This document shows positions 46,631 to 56,438 of a stretch of DNA of 64,000 nucleotides, piece by piece. The translations under genes were made by a program, and so were the position numbers. Source of the DNA: Pseudeuparius sepicola (Eukaryota; Arthropoda; Insecta; Coleoptera; Anthribidae). The notes below the pieces were generated by a model. The model was not told where the DNA came from and did no database searches. It saw only the letters and a list, made by a program, of their open reading frames with translations. Position 1 is the stretch's first letter. Every line of letters starts with the position of its first letter. Where the stretch lies: positions 24,452,876-24,516,875 of the forward strand of contig OY987305.1 of the NCBI GenBank assembly GCA_963920635.1. Reading direction: 5' to 3'.

Positions 46631-47890
46631 ATATCAAGAAGCCACTTTAAATGTATGAATCTCTTAGTAAAGTTTGGTATTTTATAAAAAATGGGTGGCC
46701 GTGTAATAAAAAAAAGTACCAGAAGAGTTTCGAAACTATTATAATCACAAACATGAACTTGTAGAATTTAATGGCCTCTTGTATAAAGGTGATAAGCTTA
46801 TTTTACCTGCATCAAAAAGAAACGAAATTATTGATAAAATTCATTATTTCCATTTAGGTATAGTTAAGTGCAAAAACAGGGCAAAAGAATCGTTTTATTG
46901 GTCTGGTATATCTGCTGATATGATGGATGTCATTTCAAAGTGTAAAGCACTTATGCCTTACACATCAAAATATTAGACAAAAAGAACCGTTAGTCCTCAT
47001 GAAGTACCATTTAAACCTTGGGTAAAAATTGGTTGTGACATCCTATATATGAGTAGATCTATGTACTTGCTTGTTGTTGATTACTATACAAAATGGGTAG
47101 AATTGGTGTTACTTAAAGACAATGCTCATTCAATCGCCGTTATTCACCATTTAAAAAAATATATTTTCGAGACTGGGCATAACATCTGTTTTAATCAGTG
47201 ATGGTGGTCCGAAATTCAATTCTTTCCATTTTAAAAAAATTTCAAGTTGGCATTTTAAACACATATTAACCAATCCTCGAAACCCGCAATCAAACGGGAA
47301 GATCGAAAGAGCAAAACAAACTTTTAAAAAAATGCTATCCAAGACATTAGATGATAAAAAAGATATTGACCTGTTGTTACTTCATTATAGAAACACACCA
47401 ATAGATTGTACAAAATATAGTCCTGCTGGACTACTGATGTCCAGAAAATTAAGACACCTTATACCGTCCACTGGTGAATCTTTAAAAAATATAAACTATA
47501 ATTTGTACAACAAAAAAACCAGCCTTGTATAATAATCAACAAGTTCGTTATCAAAAAAGCCCAAATTCTAATTGGTCTTTTGGAAAAATTGTACCTAAGT
47601 AAAATTAGACCTAGATCATACAGGGTGGAAGTAGAAACTGGTGAGAGTTTTGTTAGATGAACTTTTAAGTTCGCCTAAATCTGGGAAACCACTGTCCCCA
47701 GTAAAATCTGAGAGAGTTTCTTTCAAAAAATCTCCGAAAATATATAACTGCTACCATACTCCTGATAAGTTTTATGATTGTAGTCCAGAGGTTAACGATA
47801 ATCGTAATAGCTTATCTGTAAATTGTGACGATTCGATACTAGATCGGAACGAAGGAGATCTGTCTGAAAATCAGCAAAATACATAAAACT
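46631..47890 (+). pseudogene. pol: gypsy integrase remnant
   Basis: HHCC-type zinc region: ASKRNEIIDKIHYFHLG... then SADMMDVISKC. DDE core: VVDYYTKWVELV (first Asp), SDGGPKFNS (second Asp, usually SDNGPQF) and NGKIERAKQTFKKML (Glu). The C-terminal region YRVEVETG precedes an 81-codon open tail (47641-47886) rich in Ser, Lys and Asp. There are several stops and frameshifts, for example near 46976 and 47160. Confidence 0.75.
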
Positions 47891-47992
47891 AAGTAGAATA
47901 AAATAACCAAATCGTCTTATGTATTACCGGGGAATTATTTTCTTGTGTTTCATCAATTTAAATTACGACACTTAAGTCTTAAAATGAAGAGA

Positions 47993-48112
47993 TATAATGC
48001 ATTATAGGTACCAATGTTAATTGGTACACCCTATATTTATATTCCTGTTGGTATAAATATTGGCTACAAACATTCAATAAACCAGTCATAAAGAAAACGT
48101 GTGTATGTGTCC
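47993..48112 (+). repeat. 3' LTR, preceded by a polypurine tract
   Basis: Matches the 5' LTR over 110 bp (for example GTACCAATGTTAATTGGTAC and AACCAGTCATAAAGAAAACG). The purine-rich AAAATGAAGAGA at 47981-47992 precedes it. The last few bases have diverged. Confidence 0.7.
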
Positions 48113-48415
48113 AAAAAGTTCGCACCATAGAGGTGGGAAATGTTTAATTAGTGATTTATTTTAAAATTTAATATTGGGGTTAGGTTAAGTTAGTTTTTGC
48201 TTGAAAAAAGATGAAAAATGACCCACTCAAACGTGGTCATGTAACTTTCGTTATCTGTCAAAAATTACATTTAAAAAATTATATCGCCAAAACTGGGTTT
48301 ATTTGTTAACATAGCAAAAAGTTTTACTTGAAGAAGTTCTTTCTTTTTTAATTGTATGTAAGTGTACCAAATTTGAACTCTCTAATAAAAGATTTAGTAT
48401 TTTGCAAATTTTTTA
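48113..48415. other. No gene recognised
   Basis: Flank of the gypsy element up to the next transposon. Confidence 0.5.
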
Positions 48416-48722
48416 TACAAGGTGTCCCGGTTGTAAATGTCATAAATGAAAACAATGGTAGAAAAACTAATTTTAAGCATAAAAGTTTATATCTACATAT
48501 GCCCTAAAATGGTATATAAAAAAAATTACAAAGCGTTAAAATTTTATAAAAAATATAGTTTTTATTATCTTATTTCCCACGTTTTAAAGATAACTAAACG
48601 AAATTCGGCAGTCATGTCACATTGACGGAGAGCCATAAGAGTAAAAAATATGAAGCTCCTAAATTAGCCAGTGGCGGAGATACAAGTAATTAGTTAGATT
48701 AATTTGCTGAGAAAAGTATTAC

Positions 48723-49823
48723 CAAAGTCTAGAAAATACTATAACTCGGCTCACTTCTTTGTTCTCTCAGAGAAAACAACAATTTTTTGCGACTGGTCGT
48801 AAATTAACCTCGAACCGCTCTCAGCTACATATAGACCGGGAGATAGTGACAGATTTTTGGACGTGATTTTACTCAGTATGCCTTGCAAAGGGCATTATGT
48901 GCCACATATTCTCACAATAATAAGGTATGAATCAGAGAGTCATCCTGGGTTCTTCATATGAAAAACTGAGTTTTCAATTATTCGAAAAATATCCGTTTTG
49001 ATATGATTTTAGTCAGGCAGCCATGTGTTTTATAATGAAGTTCAAAATAAAAAATTCCTCGGAAAACCATAGGCATACCGTTAGCGTGGGTCCAAAGGGC
49101 TATTATTGTCACGTGAACTTGTATTTTAATAATTAGTTTTTCCACGTTTCTGAACAGGCTGCCAAGGAGAAGAATGCAAGTGCTTGTTATGAAAATGCTG
49201 AAAAAAGGATGGCATACCTTTTGCGCTTGTCCAAGTACTGTTTAAATTGAGTGTTATTTAATAATTTAAACGATTTATTCGATGTAAAGTGTACTTGGAT
49301 ATGCGCAAACGGTATGCCATCTTTTCTTCAGCAGTTTCATAACAAGAACTTGCATATTTCTCATTGGCAGCCTGTTTAGAAACGTGGAAAAATTAATTAT
49401 TAAAATACAAGTTCGCATGGCAATAATAGCCCTTTGGACCCACGCTAACGGTATGCCTATGGTTTTCCGAGGAATTTTCTATTTTGAACTTCATTATAAA
49501 ACACATGGCAGCCTGGCTAAAATCATATCAAAACGCATATTTTTCGAATAAATGAAAACTCATTTTTCCATATGAACCCAGGATGACTCTCTTATTCATA
49601 CCTTATTATTGTGAGAATATACGCAACATAATGCCCTATGAAACGCATACTGAGTAAAATCACGTCTAAAAATCTGTCACTATCTCCCGGTCTATAAGCT
49701 TATTTTCTTATTAAATAAGATATACTCCGATGACGGCGGGCCGAGGGAGCGCGAGAGGACAAGGGGGAAACGTTTGTTTACACAAGGCCGAGTGCGCTGA
49801 CTTATAGTATTCTCTAGACTTTG
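48723..49823. mobile_element. CTAG-family element copy 2, 7-bp TSD
   Basis: Termini CAAAGTCTAGAAAATACTAT and ATAGTATTCTCTAGACTTTG are flanked by GTATTAC at 48716-48722 and 49824-49830. It shares subterminal sequences with 41341-42130 (AAGCTTATTTTCTTATTAAA and the GC-rich right end). The middle is replaced by a giant hairpin. Confidence 0.75.
48831..49695. mobile_element. Foldback element with about 425-bp arms
   Basis: ATAGACCGGGAGATAGTGAC at 48831 pairs with its complement ending at 49695, and complementarity continues almost to a centre near 49265. It interrupts sequence that is continuous in CTAG copy 1 (CTCTCAGC...AAGCTTATTTTC), with a short TA-rich duplication. No coding capacity. Confidence 0.75.
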
Positions 49824-50111
49824 GTATTACCACCCTGTACAAAATTAAAACATATAGTTTTTCCGAAACGGGCATTTAGTTTCAGACAAAAAACGATTCT
49901 TTACAAATTATTGTAAAATGCTTAGGTTTTGTGTAAAACGGCTTACTCTCCCGAAATGATCTATCGGTTAGGTAGGGCAGAAAAATGATAATTCAACCAA
50001 AAATCAGTTTAGGTATTTTACTTTTTAAATATAACAACCACAAATTATCCAAAAATGATCTGAACTACCTACTACCTACTACAAAAGTTGCTCAAATTGC
50101 CCACCATTCTG

Positions 50112-50315
50112 TTATATACACAATTGACATCTACGAATTATCGAGTGCCTTACATTTGCTAACTGAACCGGTGTAATTGTCCGAACCGCATTTTCAATCG
50201 GGCGGATTAATTCATCTCTTGTATTTACTGGAGTAACATAAACTGTGTCTTTTAAATGACCCCAAACAAAAAAATTGAGAGGTGTTTTGTCAGGCGAACG
50301 GGGAGGCCACGCCAT
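50112..50315 (-). pseudogene. DDE_3 transposase C-terminal fragment, third Asp replaced by Asn
   Basis: Reads WPPRSPDKTPLNFFVWGHLK followed by VYVTPVNTRDELIRPIENAV. Family members normally have Asp where this copy has Asn in PLNFF, so the catalytic triad would be broken even if full length. Only about 68 codons remain. Confidence 0.7.
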
Positions 50316-50636
50316 AATTTTGTACAGGGTGGTAATACTTTTCTTAGCAAATTAATCTAACTAATTACCCGTATCTCCGCCACTGGTTAATTTGGAGCTT
50401 CATATTTTTTACCCTTCTGGATCTCCGTGAATGTGACATGTCTGCCGAATTTCGTTTAGTTATCTTTAAAACGTGGGAAATAAGAACATAAAAACTATAT
50501 TTTTTATAAAACTTTAACGCCCTGTAAATTTTTTAATATCAATTTTAGGGCATATGTACATATAAACTTTTATGCTTAAAATTAGTTTTTCTACCATTGT
50601 TTTCATTTATAACATTTACAACCGGGACACCCTGTA

Positions 50637-51067
50637 TTTATTTTCTGAAAATTTTAAAAACTTGTAACTTAGTAAAAACTATTTTATATCACTAGCTTTC
50701 TCATTCTATTAACTATTTATTATCAATTACCGATAGAAATAGGTATTTTTCAAAAAAAAAAAGATATTAACGCTTTAAAATTCTGTTATGTTTGCTGCAA
50801 AGTTGATGTATCGTCTAGCAATTAGGGTATAAATTTAGTTACATTACGTTTTCCAGTTCGAAATTGATCCTAAAATAATAATAAATTAAAATATTATCAA
50901 ACTATTTTACGTATCTAAGCAAAATTCTTGACTTTTATGGAACAAATAATATTATCTACCTTTCAGTTTAATTTCACATTAATCGATATTAATGAGTAGG
51001 CGATGGAGAGAATTGAAGCAATTGTTTTTATTTGACAGTTTAATAATCTTTTAATGGAGAATGATAC
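50637..51067. other. No gene recognised
   Basis: AT-rich spacer. Confidence 0.5.
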
Positions 51068-51212
51068 AAATATTGACTGTACAAAATGAAATTAAAATTG
51101 TTTTAATATGTGGAGAAAATATGACATATCGGCAAGTTGTCGATATGTCATTTTCTCCACATATTAAAACAATTTTAATTTTGTTTTGTACAATGTACAG
51201 TCAACATTTGTA
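51068..51212. mobile_element. 140-bp hairpin MITE
   Basis: Arms contain GACTGTACAAAATGAAATTA and its complement, meeting at CGGCAAGTTGTCG near 51136. There are small mismatches near the ends. No TSD was resolved. Confidence 0.6.
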
Positions 51213-51529
51213 CCTTTCTAGTAGTTAAGTAAGTAGGTTTCTGGACCAATTTGACCTACTTTCTGGATCAAGATGGCACCTGTCCATCGGGAGAGACCAT
51301 CGCTCAAGGTCATTTCTGAAGAAGTGACCTCAAAGTCATTGCCGAAGAATCTAAGGCTAAAGCCGACAATGATCAGAGGCTGTTGAAGGCTGCTGATGAA
51401 GTTTTCAAGGTCATTGCGAGGTCCAGAAGTCGACGCTGAAGAAATTTTCACGGGGGTGCCGACCTGGAGACCGCCGAAGAAGTCTTTCACTCTTCGAAAT
51501 CCTCAACCTGACGTCATCGCCTTCCTGAC

Positions 51530-51880
51530 GTCATCGCCTCGTTCAGACTCTGCAAAAATAAACTTATTTTTCTTGATGACTAATTTTATAGAATATTCTA
51601 CAGATTTAGTATTCTTTAACACGTAGATGTCACGCTTCGGAACCCTCAACCCGACGTCATCGCCTTGTTCAGACTCCGCAAAAATAAACTTATTTTCCTT
51701 GAAAAGCATTGACCAATTTTCTAGAATATTCTACTGGCTTAACATTTTTTAATAGGTGCAAGAAAAGGCGCAAAAATAATCTTGTCAGCATTTTTCTTGA
51801 AAAGCACTGACTAATTTTCTAGAATATTCTACTAGCTTAACATTTTTAATAGGTGCATGAAAAGTTTTGACTTTAGGTAT
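51530..51880. repeat. Three degenerate tandem repeats
   Basis: Blocks near 51545, 51665 and 51775 share TTTTTCTTGA-AAGCA-TGACTAATTTT and AGAATATTCTAC. The second and third also share AGCTTAACATTTT and AATAGGTGCA. Copies are about 110 bp apart. Two short ORFs across them are repeat artefacts. Confidence 0.6.
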
Positions 51881-52580
51881 AATTAAATTTAAGTAACAAA
51901 GAAAACAAAATGAATTGTTTTGCGTGGTTTTATTCATTATTGTTTTTACATTTATTCAAATATTTTTTGTATTTATTTGTAATAACAATGAAGTAAAATA
52001 ACGGGTATCTTTACAATGAACCAAGCTTTCGGCCATATTTTTGGCCTTCGTCAGGGCTAAAATAGTGTTAGGTAAAATAGGTATATTATTGAGTAAGAGT
52101 TATTTATATACTTACTATTAAAATGAATATTGAAAAGTTATGGTTCTAATGGATATAAACTTCCAAAAATGGAATAAATTGTAAATATTTTTGTTGTTGT
52201 CTACTACAAAACAATTTATTCCATTTTTAGAAGTTTATTTCCATTATAACTATAACTTTTCAATAGAACAAATAATACATCATTTTGGCTGAAATACCCG
52301 TTATTTTACTTCATTGATATATAAATACAGCCGTTATTAAAGAAGATCAATTATTGTAATAACAATATGTAGACATGTTGAACAGTCTTGAATGCCTCTC
52401 TGAAATCGCAATTGCAAATTTAATAGGTATAATTAAATTGAAGTTACAAAGAAAACACAATGAATTGTTTTGCGTGGTTTTATTCATTATTATTTTTACA
52501 TGTATTCATATATTTTTTGTATTTATTTTCAATAACAATATTTAGGCATGTCGAACAGCCTTGAATGCGTCTCTGAAATC
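51880..52580. repeat. Tandem duplication of a gene 3' end, one copy split by a MITE
   Basis: Sequence from GTTACAAAGAAAACA through AATGAATTGTTTTGCGTGG to CTTGAATGC-TCTCTGAAATC occurs twice. Copy 1 is 51892-51989 plus about 52360-52410; copy 2 is 52443-52580. Copy 2 covers the 3' end of the minus-strand ORF at 52480-52761, so the duplication includes the end of that gene. Confidence 0.6.
51986..52316. mobile_element. 330-bp MITE with AT-rich TIRs
   Basis: Termini CAATGAAGTAAAATAACGGG and CCCGTTATTTTACTTCATTG are perfectly complementary, and shorter inner complementarities (ATAACTTTTCAAT) follow. It sits inside copy 1 of the local duplication. Confidence 0.7.
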
Positions 52581-53061
52581 TATGCCTGTCAAGATAAAAC
52601 TGCATCCTTGGTTCTTTTCTATCCCATTGTGGAATTTCTATGGTTTCTGTGAAGCGTACACGTTTCATTTTTGATTTTCCTTCTCTAAACTCAGTGTCTG
52701 CAACTGTTCCTTCAAAGACTGTAACGCACGCAAATAATTGTTTAATTTTTGTTTGTAGCATTCGACTGTACTAGATGGTTTCATTCCCATAAATCAATGT
52801 TTCTCCAATATGCTCCGTTACCTTTACATAAATCTGACCGGCTTTAATTTCTTTAGGGTCACCTTGTTCTCCTCCAATTCAATGAGTATTCTTGAACCGA
52901 ACTTGATATTTTGTCTCCAGATATTCATCACTTTAAACGGTTGGTTTATTGGCAAATCCACTCTCCTTGCAAAGGGTTTTACCTTGGAACACTTGTTTAA
53001 ATATTCAACAGGCTCCATCTCGTTGCTTGTAATTGTCAGACAGATATTCTTAGTTCACTGA
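52480..53061 (-). pseudogene. Unrecognised small protein gene, frameshifted
   Basis: The minus strand shows MEPVEYLNKCSKVKPFARRV...INQPFKVMNIW then FGSRILIELEENK (53018-52830). After a frameshift a second open piece at 52761-52480 (VTVFEGTVADTEFREGKSK) follows. The run of short beta-strand-like segments suggests a small nucleic-acid-binding fold. Similar short proteins may accompany PolB-type virus-like elements in insects, but that is a weak impression. I do not assign a function. Confidence 0.35.
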
Positions 53062-53999
53062 AAAATACCTCAAATAATTGTAACTCTTTGTTTTATACTA
53101 TTTAAACTAAAATCGTTGATCGTATTCGAACCAAAATCGAACGTGATATTTGTCTGCTCTCGCTTTGATGCCAGCCAGCTGAAAGAAAGCACTTCTATTT
53201 TATTATAATTATTTTTGAACAAGAAACGTTTGTATTTATTAATTCTCTTGAGAGTAGAGGTCATGATGGTGATAAAAATTATATGAATGTAGGTAGCATT
53301 TCAGTGGAAACTCGTTTACAATCTGAACATGTTTCTGCTGATCAGCATATGAGTAATATCACTGATATAAAACGGTGGTGTATAGTCTTAAGAAATTAAT
53401 ATTAAAAATATTTTTTCTCTTGGGCTCAGCAAACCTTATGCTTTTAAATATGAAAAACTTCACCACTGATCATACAGTGCAGTGCTAACTCTTCACTTTG
53501 ATACTTCTTGCAACAAGATAAAATGGCGTTCTTGCAAATAATAACGTTGAAATTGCAAACCAAATAGTGCGAGACCGTTTACCGCCATCTCAATCTGTAA
53601 GTACAGAAAGTATAACTCATGAATACAATATTTATTTATAATTTCATTTATTGTTATAGTGTTGGCCAACAATGACAATATTCCCTCTTGATGATTCACA
53701 AGCACCAGATGATTTTTCAGTTATATACCGAGGGAATATCTTGGGACTTCAGTTCACCCTAAATATAGAATTTTAGTAAATAGTAAAAAGTAACATTGTT
53801 TTTCTATCATACCCATGCATATCTCAAACACAATAAAATTTGAATGAAGAAATTTTGTACTATAGCGTTATTTTTTACTTCGGAATTAAACTTTTTACAA
53901 AAGTACTTTTTCTTTGCAGTCGGTCTGATTTTCGAATATTCAAGAATTGACAAACGGAAATTTATACTGTTTAATATATTTCCCGTTCTGATTTCCCTT
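53062..53999. other. No gene recognised
   Basis: AT-rich DNA with several short ORFs (53070-53264 minus, 53493-53705 minus) lacking recognisable motifs. Confidence 0.4.
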
Positions 54000-55250
54000 T
54001 CTAGATGCGGGGGGCTTCCTTATAGCCTCTTTTTATTAAGCAAGGGAAAACCAAAACCCTGGCGGCACGGATTGCTCAGGCGCCAGTTTTTTAGAGCGGT
54101 ATGCTCCGCTTTTACCCAGGATAGCTTTCGTCAGAGAAAAATAATTCCAGAGTGCAAATGTGGTGTGTTTGAAGGGTAGGAGCAAAATTAAACAATATTT
54201 CAAGACATCGTATATTGAATAAACAAAGTAATAAACTCTTAGATAAATAATACAGAATAAGTCCGGCGAGTCGCGATCTGGGGGGGTGTCCACGGGAGTT
54301 CTGCAAATAAAAGAAACAACCCGACTATAGTATTAATTTAGGGGTGCTAGGCGTGGCTTGCTTGCGGTACTTCAAATGCCCTAACGGTTAACGTAAACAA
54401 CGGAAAAGCTGGATGCAAGCTCAAAATATTCGGTTCGTCGGAGTCTAGGTTACGGTTAAGCAACGGAGTTGACGGCTAGCAAAGTTCGGATAGCTAAAGG
54501 GCCGCGGTAGGCCGTAGGTTGGGACGAAGTTCGCACTTTTCCCCCTGGTAGAGGATACTCGAAGAGCGAAATTGTTAGCAATTTGTCTAACCTGAACTAA
54601 GTTATTAATAAATGTGTGAATAACTAAAGGGCCGCGGTAGGCAGAAGGTTGGGACAAAGTTTACACTTTTCCCCCTGGTAGAGCGCAAATTACTAACCTG
54701 GAATTTAGCGGGATCAAAGACCCGGTGGAAGCAGGAGTAGGCTGTCTTATAGCCGGCATCCACGTGACCAAGCGGCGTGCGACGGCAGCCCATTGGTCGG
54801 CATCGCCGAAGTGAATTCACAAGCGATCCCCTCCACGTCGGTCTCGCTGCGGCGGCTGACGGCCGGGCAGAGCGGCTAAGGGATGAACCACCCCTGGCCC
54901 GTCCTCAGCGGCGGCTTCCTTGGATCGGCGATGTCCTAAATACCCGGTTTCCCAAAAAGAACGGCGATTCTAGCCCCAGTTTAAGCACCCCTTTCGGATC
55001 TACCCTTAAGGTAGTCGCGCATTAATACGTATCGGCCGCATCGCACGCATCGTAATTTTTTTTGTCATCATCGCACATTTTATTCGGATTTGCTCGCGCC
55101 GCATTTTCATTTAGTGCAATACCGAGACAGGATATAGTACAAACTTCTCTGTCGCGTTTATGGATATAAAATCTACGGCGGCCGGACGCTAGAAATAGCG
55201 TGGCGAAAGAATCAAACCAGTGTAAAATAAAAATAAAAGCCAGGGAATTT
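54000..55250. other. GC-rich leader/LTR-like block with a duplicated 60-bp segment
   Basis: An island of higher G+C in AT-rich DNA. CTAAAGGGCCGCGGTAGGC...TTTTCCCCCTGGTAGAG occurs at about 54496 and again at about 54623, 127 bp apart. Further on, TATAAAA (about 55165) and an AATAAAA-like run (about 55230) lie 65 bp apart, which could be an LTR-type promoter and polyadenylation signal. No coding region is convincing. It may be the non-coding leader of a retroelement. Confidence 0.35.
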
Positions 55251-55339
55251 AGTAACTTCGTTACAGTACATGTCTTAACAAGAGAAAGTCTTGACTAAGC
55301 TGTTTTTATTAAGGGGCTCTCCTTTAAGATTTGTTTATA

Positions 55340-56235
55340 CACTGTGTTCATTTGAAAACAGTCCACCCTTAATATTTTTAAAAGTACGAAAAAAATCAGA
55401 AATCGCCGGGACCCGTCAATTTTTGTTCGGAGGGGGAACTTCTTTGACGTAGAGGTCATGTTGATAAATTCACCCCTGTAACCCCCACCACCCCTAACTT
55501 TAAAATTTCAAATGAGAATACCCCCTTTGTGATACATTATTTTATAGCTGATGTTACTGCGAATACAACTCATTTTTATTTTTTAAAATCCGATGATGTT
55601 TGGAGAAGTTATGGGTAAAAAACGGTTTTTTCATAGTTTAAAATAAATTACTTTTTACCCTAGATTTTCAACAGCATTCGCATGGGGAAATAATACACAA
55701 TGATTGTGTGGCTACTTATTTTGTTAAATTTTCAAAATGAGCTCCATTAGTCGCTAGACGGTAGTACAATCTCTGTTCACATTCCGCTCTTACTTTAACA
55801 AATGTGTCGCGAAAAATACGTTGGCATTCTTCTGTTATTCTGTTCTTCAGATCGTCAATTTTTGTGGGAGGGGTTTTATACACGTTTGTTTTATTTCCCC
55901 ATGTCAATGCTGGTGAAAATCTAGGATAAAAAGTAATTTATTTTAAATTATGAAAAAACCGTTTTTATCCATAACTTCTTCAAACATCATCGGATTTCAA
56001 AAAAATAAAAATGATTTGTATTCGCAATAACATCAGCTATAATATGATGTATCACAAAGGGGGTATTCCCATTTGAAATTTTAAAGTTAGGGGTGGTGGG
56101 GGTGAATTTGTCAACATGACGTATACGTCAAAGAAGTTCCCCCTCCGAACAAAAACTGACGGGTCCCAGCGATTTCTGATTTTTTTCGTAGTTTTAGAAA
56201 TATTAAGGGTGGACTGTTTTCAGATGAACACAGTG
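55340..56235 (-). mobile_element. Mariner-like element, 896 bp, about 340-bp TIRs
   Basis: Ends CACTGTGTTCATTTGAAAAC and its complement near 56235; TA lies at the left end and a diverged TC at the right. Arms share GGGTCC/GGACCC, CGGAGGGGGAACTTCTTTGA and GGGGTGGTGGGGGT-type blocks. A transposase fragment lies in the centre. Confidence 0.8.
55716..55907 (-). pseudogene. DDE_3 transposase C-terminal fragment
   Basis: Reads NVYKTPPTKIDDLKNRITEE and ends NGAHFENLTK, the usual C-terminus of this transposase group. About 60 codons remain and no catalytic residues are present. Confidence 0.65.
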
Positions 56236-56372
56236 TCTTTAACAAAAAAAAAGGGAAAAAGGTTAAATAAGCTTGTTCCAAGGTTAATACATGAATCTTT
56301 ACTTTCTAGAATTCTAGGAAATGCGAACGTAAAAACTGCTGACTAAGGAGACGTGAGGGGGTGCTAAGCATG

Positions 56373-56412
56373 TATATATAAAGCTCTCAAGAGCTTAGCA
56401 CTCATCACTTAT
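56373..56412 (+). promoter_or_regulatory. TATA box and initiator-like site of the polymerase gene
   Basis: TATATATAAAG at 56373-56383 is followed about 20 bp later by CTCATCACTTA and then an ATG at 56439. The TATA box sits inside an inverted repeat (TGCTAAGC...GCTTAGCA). The spacing suits an RNA polymerase II core promoter. Confidence 0.5.
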
Positions 56413-56438
56413 CCTAGTTAATTCCTAAAACAAGCAAT

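Larger units (their letters stand above)
38941..48112 (+). mobile_element. Degenerate Ty3/gypsy LTR retrotransposon with nested insertions
   Basis: Short LTRs flank gag, protease, RT, RNase H and integrase remnants in gypsy order. The body is interrupted by elements at 40669-41169, 41341-42130, 42311-42969 and 43469-46248; removing these leaves about 4.5 kb. The coding frame has many stops, so the element is dead. Confidence 0.85.
48418..50634 (-). mobile_element. Mariner-like element with about 320-bp TIRs, containing nested insertions
   Basis: Ends are CAAGGTGTCCCGGTTGTAAA and its complement CCGGGACACCCTG, with TA on both sides (48416-48417, 50635-50636). The TIRs run inward to the CACCCTGTACAAAATT region (about 49846) and from about 50317. 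The left TIR is split at GTATTAC by the CTAG-family element. Without the insertion the element was about 1.1 kb and carried a transposase remnant. Confidence 0.75.

Noticed and set aside
53844..54179. 111-codon ORF with hydrophobic start
   Set aside because: It crosses the boundary between AT-rich and GC-rich sequence, overlaps an antisense ORF of similar length, and shows no recognisable domain.
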